Below, piece by piece: positions 1 to 7,450 of a stretch of 54,602 nt of DNA. The notes beneath the pieces are model-generated. The model saw only the letters and a program-made list of their open reading frames with translations. It was not told the DNA's origin and did no database searches. A program made the translations under genes and the position numbers. Origin of the DNA: Oscillospiraceae bacterium (lineage in GTDB: Bacteria > Bacillota > Clostridia > Oscillospirales > Oscillospiraceae). Each line of letters starts with the position of its first letter. Position 1 is the first letter of the stretch. Location of the stretch: NCBI GenBank assembly GCA_018385135.1, contig JAHAWY010000016.1, forward strand, positions 1 through 54,602. Direction: 5' to 3'.

Positions 1-65
1 ACCCAGACTTGAACTGGGGAATCGCGGATTTGCAGTCCGCTGCCTTACCACTTGGCTACGGCGCC
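1..65 (-). tRNA. tRNA-Cys(GCA), 3' end cut off by the window edge
   Basis: The minus strand begins with a GGCGCCG acceptor strand and continues with a D-arm, an anticodon stem around CTGCAAA (anticodon GCA) and a T-arm. The window ends inside the 3' side, so the closing acceptor strand and CCA are not visible. It is the last gene seen in a five-tRNA cluster and is probably co-transcribed with the others. Confidence 0.93.
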
Positions 66-88
66 GAATTCAAGCGGTTAGGAAAAAA

Positions 89-164
89 TGGAGCGGGCAA
101 CGAGATTCGAACTCGCTACCTCCACCTTGGCAAGGTGGCGCTCTGCCAAATGAGCTATGCCCGC
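89..164 (-). tRNA. tRNA-Gly(GCC)
   Basis: The minus strand reads as a complete 76-nt cloverleaf with a GCGGGCA acceptor strand, anticodon loop TTGCCAA (GCC, glycine), a GTTCGAATC T-loop and an encoded CCA at 89-91. It lies 24 bp from tRNA-Cys and 43 bp from tRNA-Phe with no promoter between, so it is part of the same transcript. Confidence 0.97.
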
Positions 165-176
165 ATTTTAATTTAC

Positions 177-207
177 TCCCCGTCGGATGCAAAGCATCCG
201 CCGGGGA
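177..207. repeat. Inverted repeat between tRNA-Phe and tRNA-Gly
   Basis: Arms TCCCCGtCGGATGC and GCATCCGcCGGGGA pair over 14 positions with one mismatch (183/201) around an AAA loop at 191-193. The hairpin begins at the base next to the encoded CCA of tRNA-Phe. No T-run follows on the minus strand, so it is more likely a processing or stability hairpin in the polycistronic tRNA precursor than a terminator. Confidence 0.7.
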
Positions 208-283
208 TGGTGCCTCCGGGCGGAATCGAACCCACGCCACGCGGATTTTCAGTCCGCTGCTCTACCAACTGAGCTACAGAGGC
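208..283 (-). tRNA. tRNA-Phe(GAA)
   Basis: A complete 76-nt minus-strand cloverleaf. GCCTCTG pairs with CGGAGGC in the acceptor stem, the anticodon loop is CTGAAAA (GAA, phenylalanine), and CCA is encoded at 208-210. It is third in the transcribed order Val-Asp-Phe-Gly-Cys. Confidence 0.97.
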
Positions 284-308
284 ATATAAGGGACACTATT
301 GCATCCCT

Positions 309-385
309 TGGCGACCCAGAACGGGCTCGAACCGTCGACCTCCAGCGTGACAGGCTGGCGTTCTAACCAACTGAACTACTGGGCC
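309..385 (-). tRNA. tRNA-Asp(GTC)
   Basis: A complete 77-nt minus-strand cloverleaf. GGCCCAG pairs with CTGGGTC, the anticodon loop is CTGTCAC (GTC, aspartate), the discriminator is G and CCA is encoded. A short inverted repeat (AAGGGA at 288-293 with TCCCTT at 304-309) lies in the gap to tRNA-Phe. Confidence 0.97.
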
Positions 386-411
386 GAGTCTGCCGCGCCG
401 GAATGCGAGAT

Positions 412-487
412 TGGTGGGAACAACAGGGCTCGAACCTGTGACCCCCTGCTTGTAAGGCAGGTGCTCTCCCAGCTGAGCTATGCTCCC
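412..487 (-). tRNA. tRNA-Val(TAC)
   Basis: A complete 76-nt minus-strand cloverleaf. GGGAGCA pairs with TGTTCCC, the anticodon loop is CTTACAA (TAC, valine), and CCA is encoded at 412-414. It is the promoter-proximal gene of the cluster, starting about 29 nt downstream of the -10 element. Confidence 0.97.
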
Positions 488-515
488 ATACATCGCACTC
501 TCAAGCGGCTTTGCC

Positions 516-544
516 AGTATACTAAAAAGTAAGATAATTGTCAA
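516..544 (-). promoter_or_regulatory. Sigma-A promoter of the tRNA cluster
   Basis: On the minus strand TTGACA (539-544) and TATACT (516-521) are separated by exactly 17 bp, almost a perfect vegetative promoter as expected for stable RNA. It sits about 30 bp after the hslO stop codon and no terminator is visible between them, so some hslO transcripts may read into the tRNA genes. Confidence 0.9.
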
Positions 545-575
545 GGACATTTTTATCATTTTTTAGCATTAGGAT

Positions 576-1466
576 TTATTCCGAGAAGTTTTTGTAAATG
601 TTATCCAAAATGCTTCCTATATCGTCATGCTCAAATTTATATGCTGTGTTACAGAAATGGCAGCAGACCTCAGCGCCCTCGCCGCTGTCATAAATCTCCT
701 TAAGGTTGTCATAGCCCATGCTTTCAATTGCTCTTTGAACGCGCTCGCGGCTGCAGGTGCAGCGGTATTCAACGGGAACGCGCGCCAAGATCTCCGGCTC
801 AAGCCCAAACAAAACCCTCTCGACCAGCTCATCGACCCCGCCTATGGAGAGAACCTCTGTGACTGTTCCCATAGTTGCGATGTTTAGTTCGATTTGCTTT
901 ATCAAAAGGTCGGGAGCATCGGGAAGAAGCTGCACAAGAAAGCCGCCGGCATAAGCTGTGCTGCAATCTGTTTCCACAAGAACGCCGAGACCGCAAGCGG
1001 CGCCTACCTGCTCGCTTTCAGCGAAATAGTAGGTGAAATCCTCTGCGATTTCGCCGCTTACAAGCTTGGTTGAGCCGATATACGGCTCTTTAAGCCCCAA
1101 ATCGCGGCTGATGGTGAGCATACCGTCTATTCCAACGGCTGAGCCGACATCAAGCTTGCCGTTTTCCTTTAAGGGCAGGTCGAGCTGCGGCTCGTCAACA
1201 TAGCCGCGAACATTTCCCTCGCTGTCTGATACGCATACGATGCTGCCGATTGGACCGCCGCCGTTTATGCGGGCGGTGAGACTTGCGTCGGGCTCTTTTA
1301 AAAGCTCTCCCAGAATGGAGGTCGCGCAAAGCGTTCTGCCGAGAGCTGCCGTACAGACGGGGGAGAGTCCATGAGTCTGCCTTGCTTTTTCAACAATGTC
1401 AAGTCCGTCAATCGCGGAGATTTTTGCAAAGCCGTCCTTTGTGACGGCGCGTACGATTTCGCTCAT
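576..1466 (-). CDS. hslO: Hsp33 redox-regulated chaperone
   Basis: The 296-residue product matches the usual length of Hsp33, a cytoplasmic holdase that is activated when oxidants oxidise its zinc-bound cysteines. The C-terminal zinc switch is visible as C236-T-C238 and C269-H-F-C272, the CxC/CxxC pattern that defines the family. The N-terminal half carries the expected GRTLCATSILGELLK and ARINGGGPIGSI segments. The ATG at 1466 has AGAGGT 4-5 nt upstream. It follows the methyltransferase gene by only 2 bp and is probably co-transcribed with it. No terminator is visible before the tRNA promoter downstream. Confidence 0.97.
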   Translation of the reverse strand: MSEIVRAVTKDGFAKISAIDGLDIVEKARQTHGLSPVCTAALGRTLCATSILGELLKEPDASLTARINGGGPIGSIVCVSDSEGNVRGYVDEPQLDLPLKENGKLDVGSAVGIDGMLTISRDLGLKEPYIGSTKLVSGEIAEDFTYYFAESEQVGAACGLGVLVETDCSTAYAGGFLVQLLPDAPDLLIKQIELNIATMGTVTEVLSIGGVDELVERVLFGLEPEILARVPVEYRCTCSRERVQRAIESMGYDNLKEIYDSGEGAEVCCHFCNTAYKFEHDDIGSILDNIYKNFSE

Positions 1467-1468
1467 AA

Positions 1469-2215
1469 TTACCTCTTTTGTCCGCAGGTGTTTTCAGCTA
1501 TTATAAAAAGCCGTCCCAGCTCGTGCTGAGGACCATCGGCACATAGCTCAACATTTATAAAGCCCGCTTCCTCTAGCTGCGTTTTGAGCTTTTCGGGGGA
1601 ATGGGCATATTCGATGTGTTCTTCAAAGGAACGCTGCCAGAGTCTGCCGCGGCGGGTGAAGATGTCCATTCCGTAGAACAGAGCGTTTTCCTCCTCGTCA
1701 AAATCCGCACGCCAAAGGCAGAGCTTGTCCTCGTCCTCGTCAACGCTCGTGTAACCGTCAAGTGCTCTGAGACGTTCGGGCGTGTTGATATCGAAGATGA
1801 AAAGCCCGCCCTGTTCGATGAAAAGATGCAAAAGCTCAAAAAAGTCGCTCATATCCTCCGGCGGGAGGTAGTTGACGGCGTCCAGACAGGAAACTGCGGC
1901 GTCAACCGTGCCGTAGAGGTCAAGCTCCGTCATCGACTGGCAGAGAAACAGCGGCTGTGCGGCGTTTTGCAGCTCCGCAGCCTTTTCGCGGGCAACGCAT
2001 AGCATATCCACGGAGGAGTCCGCCGCAATCATTTCGTAGCCGCGCTGCGCCATGATGCAGGTTAGAGTACCTGTGCCGCAGCCGACGTCCAATAGAGTTT
2101 TTACCGTTTTGCCGCGTTTATTGAATATTTGCTCGTAAAAATCGGCAAATTGCTTATAGTCAACATCGTTTGTCAAATCGTCATAGAGCGGTGCAAGAGA
2201 AGCATATGCACTCAT
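1469..2215 (-). CDS. Class I SAM-dependent methyltransferase, substrate unknown
   Basis: The 248-residue protein has a Rossmann-type methyltransferase fold. Motif I LLDVGCGTGTL lies near residue 42, the acidic end of strand 2 is AADSS, and SCLDAVNYL follows. An N-terminal YDDLTNDVDYKQFADFY segment is typical of small soluble methyltransferases from Clostridia. The ATG at 2215 is preferred over an in-frame start 39 bp upstream because AGGAAAGGA precedes it at good distance. Nothing in the sequence identifies the substrate. Tight coupling to hslO (2 bp gap) suggests shared expression, not a shared reaction. Confidence 0.85.
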   Translation of the reverse strand: MSAYASLAPLYDDLTNDVDYKQFADFYEQIFNKRGKTVKTLLDVGCGTGTLTCIMAQRGYEMIAADSSVDMLCVAREKAAELQNAAQPLFLCQSMTELDLYGTVDAAVSCLDAVNYLPPEDMSDFFELLHLFIEQGGLFIFDINTPERLRALDGYTSVDEDEDKLCLWRADFDEEENALFYGMDIFTRRGRLWQRSFEEHIEYAHSPEKLKTQLEEAGFINVELCADGPQHELGRLFIIAENTCGQKR

Positions 2216-2287
2216 ATTTGTTCCTTTCCTTATCCGCGTGAAATTTTGAAACACTTGTATTGGAATGCTCGGCGGATAACGCTTTAT

Positions 2288-2314
2288 CAGGCTGTCAAAA
2301 CATTTGACAGCCTG
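2288..2314. repeat. Perfect 12-bp hairpin upstream of the methyltransferase gene
   Basis: CAGGCTGTCAAA and TTTGACAGCCTG form a perfect stem with a 3-nt loop in the gap between the yerC-like gene and the methyltransferase gene. No T-run follows on the minus strand, so it is not a clear terminator. It could be an operator or a mRNA-stabilising hairpin. It contains a minus-strand TTGACA, but the spacing to any -10-like hexamer is poor. Confidence 0.55.
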
Positions 2315-2356
2315 AAAGACAAAATTTTTATGTATAGCATTTTGGAAATGACAAAA

Positions 2357-2659
2357 CTATGCCTTTTCTTCCTGCTCGGAAAGACGCTTGAAAACGATGG
2401 AGTATCCATCCTGACCATATTGAAGGCTGCGGTTTACGCGGCTGATGGTCGCACTGGAAGCTCCGGTAAGCTCAAGAATCTCGTTGTAAATGCAGCCTCT
2501 GTTAAGCAGGGAAGCAACGTGATAGCGCTGCTCCATAGCCTGAAGCTCCGTAACCGTGCAAAGGTCGTCAAAAAACTTCATGCATTCGTCAACTGTTTCA
2601 AGAGTGAGGATTGCTTTATACATTTCTTCGTTGCGGGGCTTTTTGTTCTGCTTGTTCAT
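2357..2659 (-). CDS. YerC/YecD-type TrpR-like regulator
   Basis: The 100-residue protein resembles the YerC/YecD family of small TrpR-fold DNA-binding proteins. FDDLCTVTELQAMEQRYHVA is followed by a helix-turn-helix segment (YNEILELTGASSATISRVNR), which is the family hallmark. The ATG at 2659 is chosen over an in-frame GTG four codons upstream because AAAGGTGG overlaps that GTG and lies about 9 nt before the ATG. It is divergent from purA. Targets are unknown here; related proteins are only loosely tied to metabolism and persister biology. Confidence 0.85.
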   Translation of the reverse strand: MNKQNKKPRNEEMYKAILTLETVDECMKFFDDLCTVTELQAMEQRYHVASLLNRGCIYNEILELTGASSATISRVNRSLQYGQDGYSIVFKRLSEQEEKA

Positions 2660-2789
2660 AATTGGTACCACCTTTTACTTAAGTGACAACATATGCACAA
2701 TACCTGCTACAATTGTTGTGATTATTTTTTATCCAAATACAGTTATATTTTACAGCACTGAAGCGTGAAAGTAAAGCCCTATTTTCGCC

Positions 2790-2818
2790 TTGCAAATCCG
2801 TTCAAAATAATATACAAT
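2790..2818 (+). promoter_or_regulatory. Predicted promoter of purA
   Basis: TTGCAA (2790-2795) and TACAAT (2813-2818) are separated by 17 bp and lie about 60 bp upstream of the purA start. This is a good sigma-A match. No PurR box or purine aptamer is evident in the short leader. Confidence 0.7.
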
Positions 2819-2876
2819 AACGAAGCAATGATATCTTATTGAAGGCACATACACTTATATTTAAGAGGTGACATTT

Positions 2877-4157
2877 ATGGTCAAGGCTATTGTTGGAGCT
2901 AACTGGGGAGACGAGGGAAAGGGAAAAATAACCGATATGCTTGCCGAGGACTCCGATGTGGTCATCCGTTTTCAAGGTGGTGCAAATGCCGGACACACCA
3001 TAATCAATAATTTCGGCAGATTCGCACTCCATACGCTGCCTTCGGGCGTTTTTTATCCCCACATCACAAATATAATCGGAAACGGTGTGGCGCTCAACAT
3101 CAGAGTATTTACAGACGAGCTAAACTCGATAATAAATTCCGGTGTTCCCGCACCGAGCATTATTGTTTCCGACCGTGCGCAGGTTGTTATGCCCTATCAT
3201 CCGCTGTTTGACGCATATGAGGAGGAGCGCCTTGGCGGTCGCGCCTTTGGTTCAACGAAGTCGGGTATCGCACCTTTCTATTCCGATAAATTTGCTAAAA
3301 TCGGCTTTCAGGTAAACGAGCTTTTCGATGATGAGCTTTTGCGCTCAAAGCTGGAAAATGTTTGCACTATAAAAAACACTCTGCTTGAGCATCTTTACCA
3401 CAAGCCGCTTCTGAAGGTTGAGGAGCTTTATAAGGAAATGGTTGAGCAGCGCGAGCTTATCGCGCCTTTTGTCGGCAACACGGCAAGCTTTATCGGCTCG
3501 GCGCTTGCAGAGAACAAGAGGGTTCTTCTTGAAGGTCAGCTCGGAACGCTGAAAGATACCGATTTCGGCATCTATCCTTATGTTACCAGTTCCAATACTC
3601 TCGCGGGCTACGGCTGCGTCGGTGCGGGCATTCCGCCAACGATGTTTGAAAGCATCATCGCCGTTACCAAGGCGTATTCCAGCGCCGTCGGAGAGGGAGC
3701 GTTCGTTTCCGAGCTTCACGGAGAGGAGGCGGAAACTCTGCGCCGCCTCGGCGGAGATAAGGGAGAATACGGCGCTACCACAGGCAGACCCCGTCGCGTT
3801 GGCTGGTTTGACTGCGTGGCTACCGCTTACGGCTGCCATATGCAGGGAGCGACCGAGGCTGTGCTCACGGCTGTGGACGTTCTCAGCTACCTTGATGAGA
3901 TAAAGCTCTGCGTCGCCTATGAGGTGGACGGCAAGACGACCACGGATTTCCCCTCCGGTGCGAAGCTTGAGCGTGCAAAGCCCATCTACGAAACGCTGCC
4001 CGGCTGGAAATGCGATATTCGCGGCGTTACCGATTACAACGCCTTGCCCCCGCAGGCGAAAGATTATGTGGCTTTCATTGAGGAGCGAATAAAAACTCCG
4101 ATCAAAATGATTTCCACAGGACCGAGACGTGAGGATATCTGCAACCGTCTTGCGTAG
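2877..4157 (+). CDS. purA: Adenylosuccinate synthase
   Basis: The 426-residue enzyme joins IMP and aspartate using GTP, the first committed step from IMP to AMP. The N-terminal GTP-binding loop GDEGKGK (residues 11-17) and the catalytic segment GGANAGHTI are intact. The family motif TTGRPRRVGWFD and the C-terminal PIKMISTGPRREDI are also present. Length is normal. The ATG at 2877 is preferred to an overlapping in-frame GTG at 2868, because that GTG lies within the AGAGGTG ribosome-binding site. It appears monocistronic, behind its own promoter and divergent from the yerC-like gene. Confidence 0.98.
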   Translation: MVKAIVGANWGDEGKGKITDMLAEDSDVVIRFQGGANAGHTIINNFGRFALHTLPSGVFYPHITNIIGNGVALNIRVFTDELNSIINSGVPAPSIIVSDRAQVVMPYHPLFDAYEEERLGGRAFGSTKSGIAPFYSDKFAKIGFQVNELFDDELLRSKLENVCTIKNTLLEHLYHKPLLKVEELYKEMVEQRELIAPFVGNTASFIGSALAENKRVLLEGQLGTLKDTDFGIYPYVTSSNTLAGYGCVGAGIPPTMFESIIAVTKAYSSAVGEGAFVSELHGEEAETLRRLGGDKGEYGATTGRPRRVGWFDCVATAYGCHMQGATEAVLTAVDVLSYLDEIKLCVAYEVDGKTTTDFPSGAKLERAKPIYETLPGWKCDIRGVTDYNALPPQAKDYVAFIEERIKTPIKMISTGPRREDICNRLA

Positions 4158-4276
4158 CAGAAGCAATTTCCGATGCGATAATTATTGCTTTATATCGATT
4201 TTTGTATTATTATAATATCACAGCGCGGCGCGGGCGGTCTGCCTGCGCCATTTTCTAAGCGAAGGGAGGCTTATCG

Positions 4277-4753
4277 GTGGACTCAATTCAAATTATTTGG
4301 GCGGCGCTAATAATCGTTTTTCTTATTGTTGAGGCGGCAACAGCCGGCTTGGCGTCAATCTGGTTTGCGATAGGAGCTTTGGCTGCGCTTATTTTGGCTT
4401 TTATTGCACCGGAAACCGTTATTTGGCAGGTTGTTTTGTTCATCGTTGTTTCAGTTGTGACGCTTGTGCTTACCCGTCCGCTGGCAAAAAAATATGTTAA
4501 CGGGAGAACAAAGCCCACCAATGCAGACAGAGTGATAGGCAAAACGGCAACAGTTACTAAGCGCATTGACAATATTGCCGGGGCAGGCGAGATCTCAGTT
4601 GACGGCAGGCTTTGGAGCGCACGCAGCGATGCCGAGGATATCATTGAGGTGGGAACGCTCGTCTCGGTAAACTCCATTTCCGGCGTTAAGCTCTTTGTCT
4701 CCCCGAAAGCTCAGGCTCAGGAGGAAAACCCGGCGGCAGTTGCGGGAGAATAA
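4277..4753 (+). CDS. NfeD-family membrane protein
   Basis: The 158-residue product has hydrophobic segments across residues 5-70 and a C-terminal OB-fold-like domain (about 85-150; GKTATVTKRIDNIAGAGEISVDGRLWSA), the architecture of short NfeD proteins. NfeD proteins are known to pair with SPFH/stomatin proteins in membrane microdomains, and one follows 60 bp downstream. The start is a GTG at 4277 with GGGAGG about 10 nt before it. A TATAAT-like element lies in the upstream gap, but I could not assign a convincing -35. Confidence 0.9.
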   Translation: MDSIQIIWAALIIVFLIVEAATAGLASIWFAIGALAALILAFIAPETVIWQVVLFIVVSVVTLVLTRPLAKKYVNGRTKPTNADRVIGKTATVTKRIDNIAGAGEISVDGRLWSARSDAEDIIEVGTLVSVNSISGVKLFVSPKAQAQEENPAAVAGE

Positions 4754-4813
4754 GCATTTTGTCCGCGTAAGAAAGTTTTTCCCGCCACAGCGGCGGAGTA
4801 TTAGGAGGTTATT

Positions 4814-5704
4814 ATGGAATACATCATTCCCGGAATCATTATTCTTCTTGTCATAATCATTATGGTAAGAAATATCCGAGTTGTTCCCCAGGCTCAGGCA
4901 TATGTAATCGAGCGTCTTGGCGCTTACAGCACTACCTGGCACGTTGGACTTCATTTGAAAATCCCCTTTATCGAAAGCATTTCAAAAAAGGTGTCCTTGA
5001 AAGAGCAGGTTTATGACTTCCCGCCACAGCCGGTTATCACAAAAGATAACGTAACAATGCAGATTGATACGGTTCTGTATTTTGAAATAACAGACCCCAA
5101 GCTCTATACCTATGGCGTTGAAAACCCGATCAACGCAATCGAAAACCTTTCCGCAACAACACTGCGAAATATAATCGGCGATCTTGAGCTTGACCAAACT
5201 CTCACCAGCCGCGATGTTATCAACGCCAAGATGCGCTCTATCCTTGATGAAGCGACAGACCCATGGGGCATCAAGGTAAACCGCGTGGAGCTTAAGAACA
5301 TTCTGCCGCCGCGTGAGATCCAAGATGCGATGGAAAAGCAGATGAAGGCAGAGCGCGAGCGCCGCGAATCAATTCTAAAGGCAGAGGGCGAGAAGAAATC
5401 CGCTATCCTCATAGCCGAGGGTGAAAAGGAGTCCGCCATTCTGCGCGCGGACGCAAGAAAGCAGGCTCAAATCCTTGAAGCGGAGGGCGAAGCGGAGGCA
5501 ATTTTGAAGGTTCAAACCGCTACCGCAGAGGGTATTCGCCGCATCAACGAAAGCATTCCGAGCGAAGCTGTTATAAAGCTCAAGGCGCTTGAAGCCTTTG
5601 AAGCTGCCTCCAACGGTCAGGCTACAAAGATCATTATTCCCTCGGAAATCCAAGGTCTAGCAGGATTGGCTACCTCCTTTAAGGAAATCATCAGTGATAA
5701 ATAA
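4814..5704 (+). CDS. SPFH/Band 7 (stomatin-like, QmcA-type) membrane scaffold protein
   Basis: The 296-residue protein has one N-terminal transmembrane helix (residues 3-19), an SPFH domain to about residue 190 (VPQAQAYVIERLGAY, DNVTMQIDTVLYFEITDP) and a charged coiled coil with repeated AEGEKxSAIL units, ending in IPSEIQGLAGL. This matches slipin/QmcA-like proteins that oligomerise at the membrane. It directly follows the NfeD gene, its usual partner. GGAGG precedes the ATG. Molecular function is not known beyond scaffolding and microdomain organisation. Confidence 0.93.
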   Translation: MEYIIPGIIILLVIIIMVRNIRVVPQAQAYVIERLGAYSTTWHVGLHLKIPFIESISKKVSLKEQVYDFPPQPVITKDNVTMQIDTVLYFEITDPKLYTYGVENPINAIENLSATTLRNIIGDLELDQTLTSRDVINAKMRSILDEATDPWGIKVNRVELKNILPPREIQDAMEKQMKAERERRESILKAEGEKKSAILIAEGEKESAILRADARKQAQILEAEGEAEAILKVQTATAEGIRRINESIPSEAVIKLKALEAFEAASNGQATKIIIPSEIQGLAGLATSFKEIISDK

Positions 5705-5716
5705 AGCGAAAGCAAA

Positions 5717-5757
5717 AAAAGCAGCGCTTTCCGTGTTTTTCGGAGAGCGCTGCTTTT
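5717..5757. terminator. Bidirectional terminator between convergent genes
   Basis: AGCAGCGCTTTCCG and CGGAGAGCGCTGCT form a 14-bp stem with one wobble position, flanked by an A-run on the left and TTTTATTTT on the right. It can therefore stop both the SPFH transcript (plus) and the SLH-SGNH transcript (minus). Confidence 0.88.
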
Positions 5758-5764
5758 ATTTTAC

Positions 5765-7294
5765 TTACTGCATCGTGTGCGTGGATATGTAATTTTTAAG
5801 GAGCTTGTACTGAGTGCCGAGAATATGAAGTCCGTCGTTCATGCAGGCGTCATCGGGGAGGTAACCGTTGCTGTCTGCCATTAGGTCGAAGACATTAAGG
5901 TAAAACGCGCGCTTGTCTGCGCAAAGCTGCTTTATAACGTTGTTGTAGGCGATGATATTATCGCGGTTTATATCCTCGTGGCTTTCGGACAGCTCCTTGG
6001 AAACGGGAGTTACGGAGATGAGGTAGAGCTTCGCGTTGGGCTGAGATTTGCGAACAAGGTCAATTAGCGTACTCAAATTATTGCGGAAGGTCGTCCGGTG
6101 ATATGCGGCAGAGCCTATTTCGTTTACTCCAAGCATGATGTAAACCTTGCCGTAATCTCGCTCATCGAGCGCCTGGGCAAGAGTTCCCTTGCTTGTGGAA
6201 TCTCCGTCGCTGTTTGTAACGGGATTACGAAGCGGGAAGCCCTCGTATTTTAGAATTGTCTGCGTGGAGGCACCGTTAACAGCAAAGAAATCGGCGTTTG
6301 TTATGCCGGAGTAGTCGCGCATACCGACGATCAGTGAATGTCCTATGAAGCAGGCGTCTGAGAAGTAGTCGTCTGCGACTGCCGCACTCTGGGGAACCTC
6401 AGTGCCGAAAATATAATTGCCGTTGCTGTCGAGTGAAGGCTCTTTTACCGGGTGATAGCTGATAGCATCAACAAAGCGCATGAGCATTGCCGAAACCTCC
6501 GCGCGTGTGGCGCTGCCCGCGGGCTTGAAGCTGCCGTCGTCATAGCCGTTTATAACGCCGACCTGCTGAAGCGCAGAGACAGCCTCGCGGTATTCTGAGG
6601 AGATTTTTGCGCTGTCCGAAAAGCTGCGCGCATCGGTGACGGGCTTAAGCTGAAAGTTTTTAAGTGCTGCGAAGTTATAAAGCATGGAGCAGATCTCTTC
6701 ACGGGTGATGTCTCTGTCAGGGGAAAAGGTATCGCTCCCTGTAGCCGAGGCGACGTAGCTTTGCACTGCCCACATAACATAGGGCTTGTAGTATGCGTCG
6801 TCCGCAACATCGGAAAAGCCATTGATGACCGCCTCCATTAGGTCTGAGCGTATATAGCCCATGATACCGTCATACTTGACGTAGTACCAAATAAGACCGT
6901 CGTTGTCCATGCTGTCTATTTGGTTATAAACCTCAACGGTGGTATTTTTTTTCAAACACGCGAGGATGGTGCTTCCGGAGGTAGTGGGCTCTGAGCGCAT
7001 ATTAACGTCGCTCTTTGTGATTACGCCGATGTCTCCGCTATACGAAAGAAGCTTTACGCCGCTGTAACGACCTAAAACGGTAACAAACATCCCCCTTGTC
7101 ATGGTGCCGGCGGGGGAGAAGCTGTTATCGCCGGTTCCGTTGAACATTCCGTTGTCGGTTACAAAGCTTACCGCGCTGTAATACCAGTCTGATGGGGAAA
7201 TATCGTAAAAATCGGAAACCGAGGCAGCGCGCGCGGTGATAGGGAGAGACAGCAGCATACATAGCGCGAGTCCAAAAGCGATCAGTTTTTTCAA
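5765..7294 (-). CDS. Surface protein: SLH, SH3, SLH, SLH and SGNH-hydrolase domains
   Basis: The 509-residue product has a signal peptide (1-23), a first SLH-like module (about 26-76), an SH3-like domain (about 90-153; VNMRSEPTTSGSTIL), two more SLH modules (158-210 and 223-278) and a C-terminal SGNH/GDSL hydrolase domain (about 311-505). The hydrolase nucleophile block reads FIGHS (S320), where FIGDS is usual. The other blocks are GVNE (N391) and DGLH (D487, H490). SLH modules bind wall polymers, so it is probably wall-anchored and may deacylate a carbohydrate. The start is TTG with AGGGGTG upstream. It has its own promoter. Confidence 0.87.
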   Translation of the reverse strand: MKKLIAFGLALCMLLSLPITARAASVSDFYDISPSDWYYSAVSFVTDNGMFNGTGDNSFSPAGTMTRGMFVTVLGRYSGVKLLSYSGDIGVITKSDVNMRSEPTTSGSTILACLKKNTTVEVYNQIDSMDNDGLIWYYVKYDGIMGYIRSDLMEAVINGFSDVADDAYYKPYVMWAVQSYVASATGSDTFSPDRDITREEICSMLYNFAALKNFQLKPVTDARSFSDSAKISSEYREAVSALQQVGVINGYDDGSFKPAGSATRAEVSAMLMRFVDAISYHPVKEPSLDSNGNYIFGTEVPQSAAVADDYFSDACFIGHSLIVGMRDYSGITNADFFAVNGASTQTILKYEGFPLRNPVTNSDGDSTSKGTLAQALDERDYGKVYIMLGVNEIGSAAYHRTTFRNNLSTLIDLVRKSQPNAKLYLISVTPVSKELSESHEDINRDNIIAYNNVIKQLCADKRAFYLNVFDLMADSNGYLPDDACMNDGLHILGTQYKLLKNYISTHTMQ

Positions 7295-7319
7295 GCGATC
7301 ACCCCTTTTCTATCCTTAA

Positions 7320-7348
7320 AAAATAACAAAACTTTAGTTTTTTGTCAA
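7320..7348 (-). promoter_or_regulatory. Promoter of the SLH-SGNH gene
   Basis: Minus-strand TTGACA (7343-7348) and TATTTT (7320-7325) are 17 bp apart, about 26 bp before the TTG start, leaving a very short leader. Confidence 0.75.
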
Positions 7349-7375
7349 GTTATGTAACCGTTTTGAAATATAAAA

Positions 7376-7422
7376 AGTGCATATATCGCACAAATCTGTG
7401 TTATTTGTGCGATATATGCACT
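7376..7422 (-). terminator. Perfect 20-bp inverted repeat, terminator after dapB
   Basis: Two perfect 20-nt arms (7376-7395 and 7403-7422) flank a 7-nt loop. On the minus strand the stem is followed by TTTTTATATTT, so it should terminate asd-dapA-dapB transcription. The stem is unusually long and AT-rich. It lies just upstream of the promoter for the next minus-strand gene and could also bind a regulator. Confidence 0.85.
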
Positions 7423-7450
7423 ACATCTTGTTATCGGTGCATTATATGAG

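Noticed and set aside
2261..2310. Minus-strand promoter for the methyltransferase with TTGACA in the hairpin
   Set aside because: The nearest -10-like hexamer (TATCCG) is only 14 bp away, too short for a sigma-A promoter.
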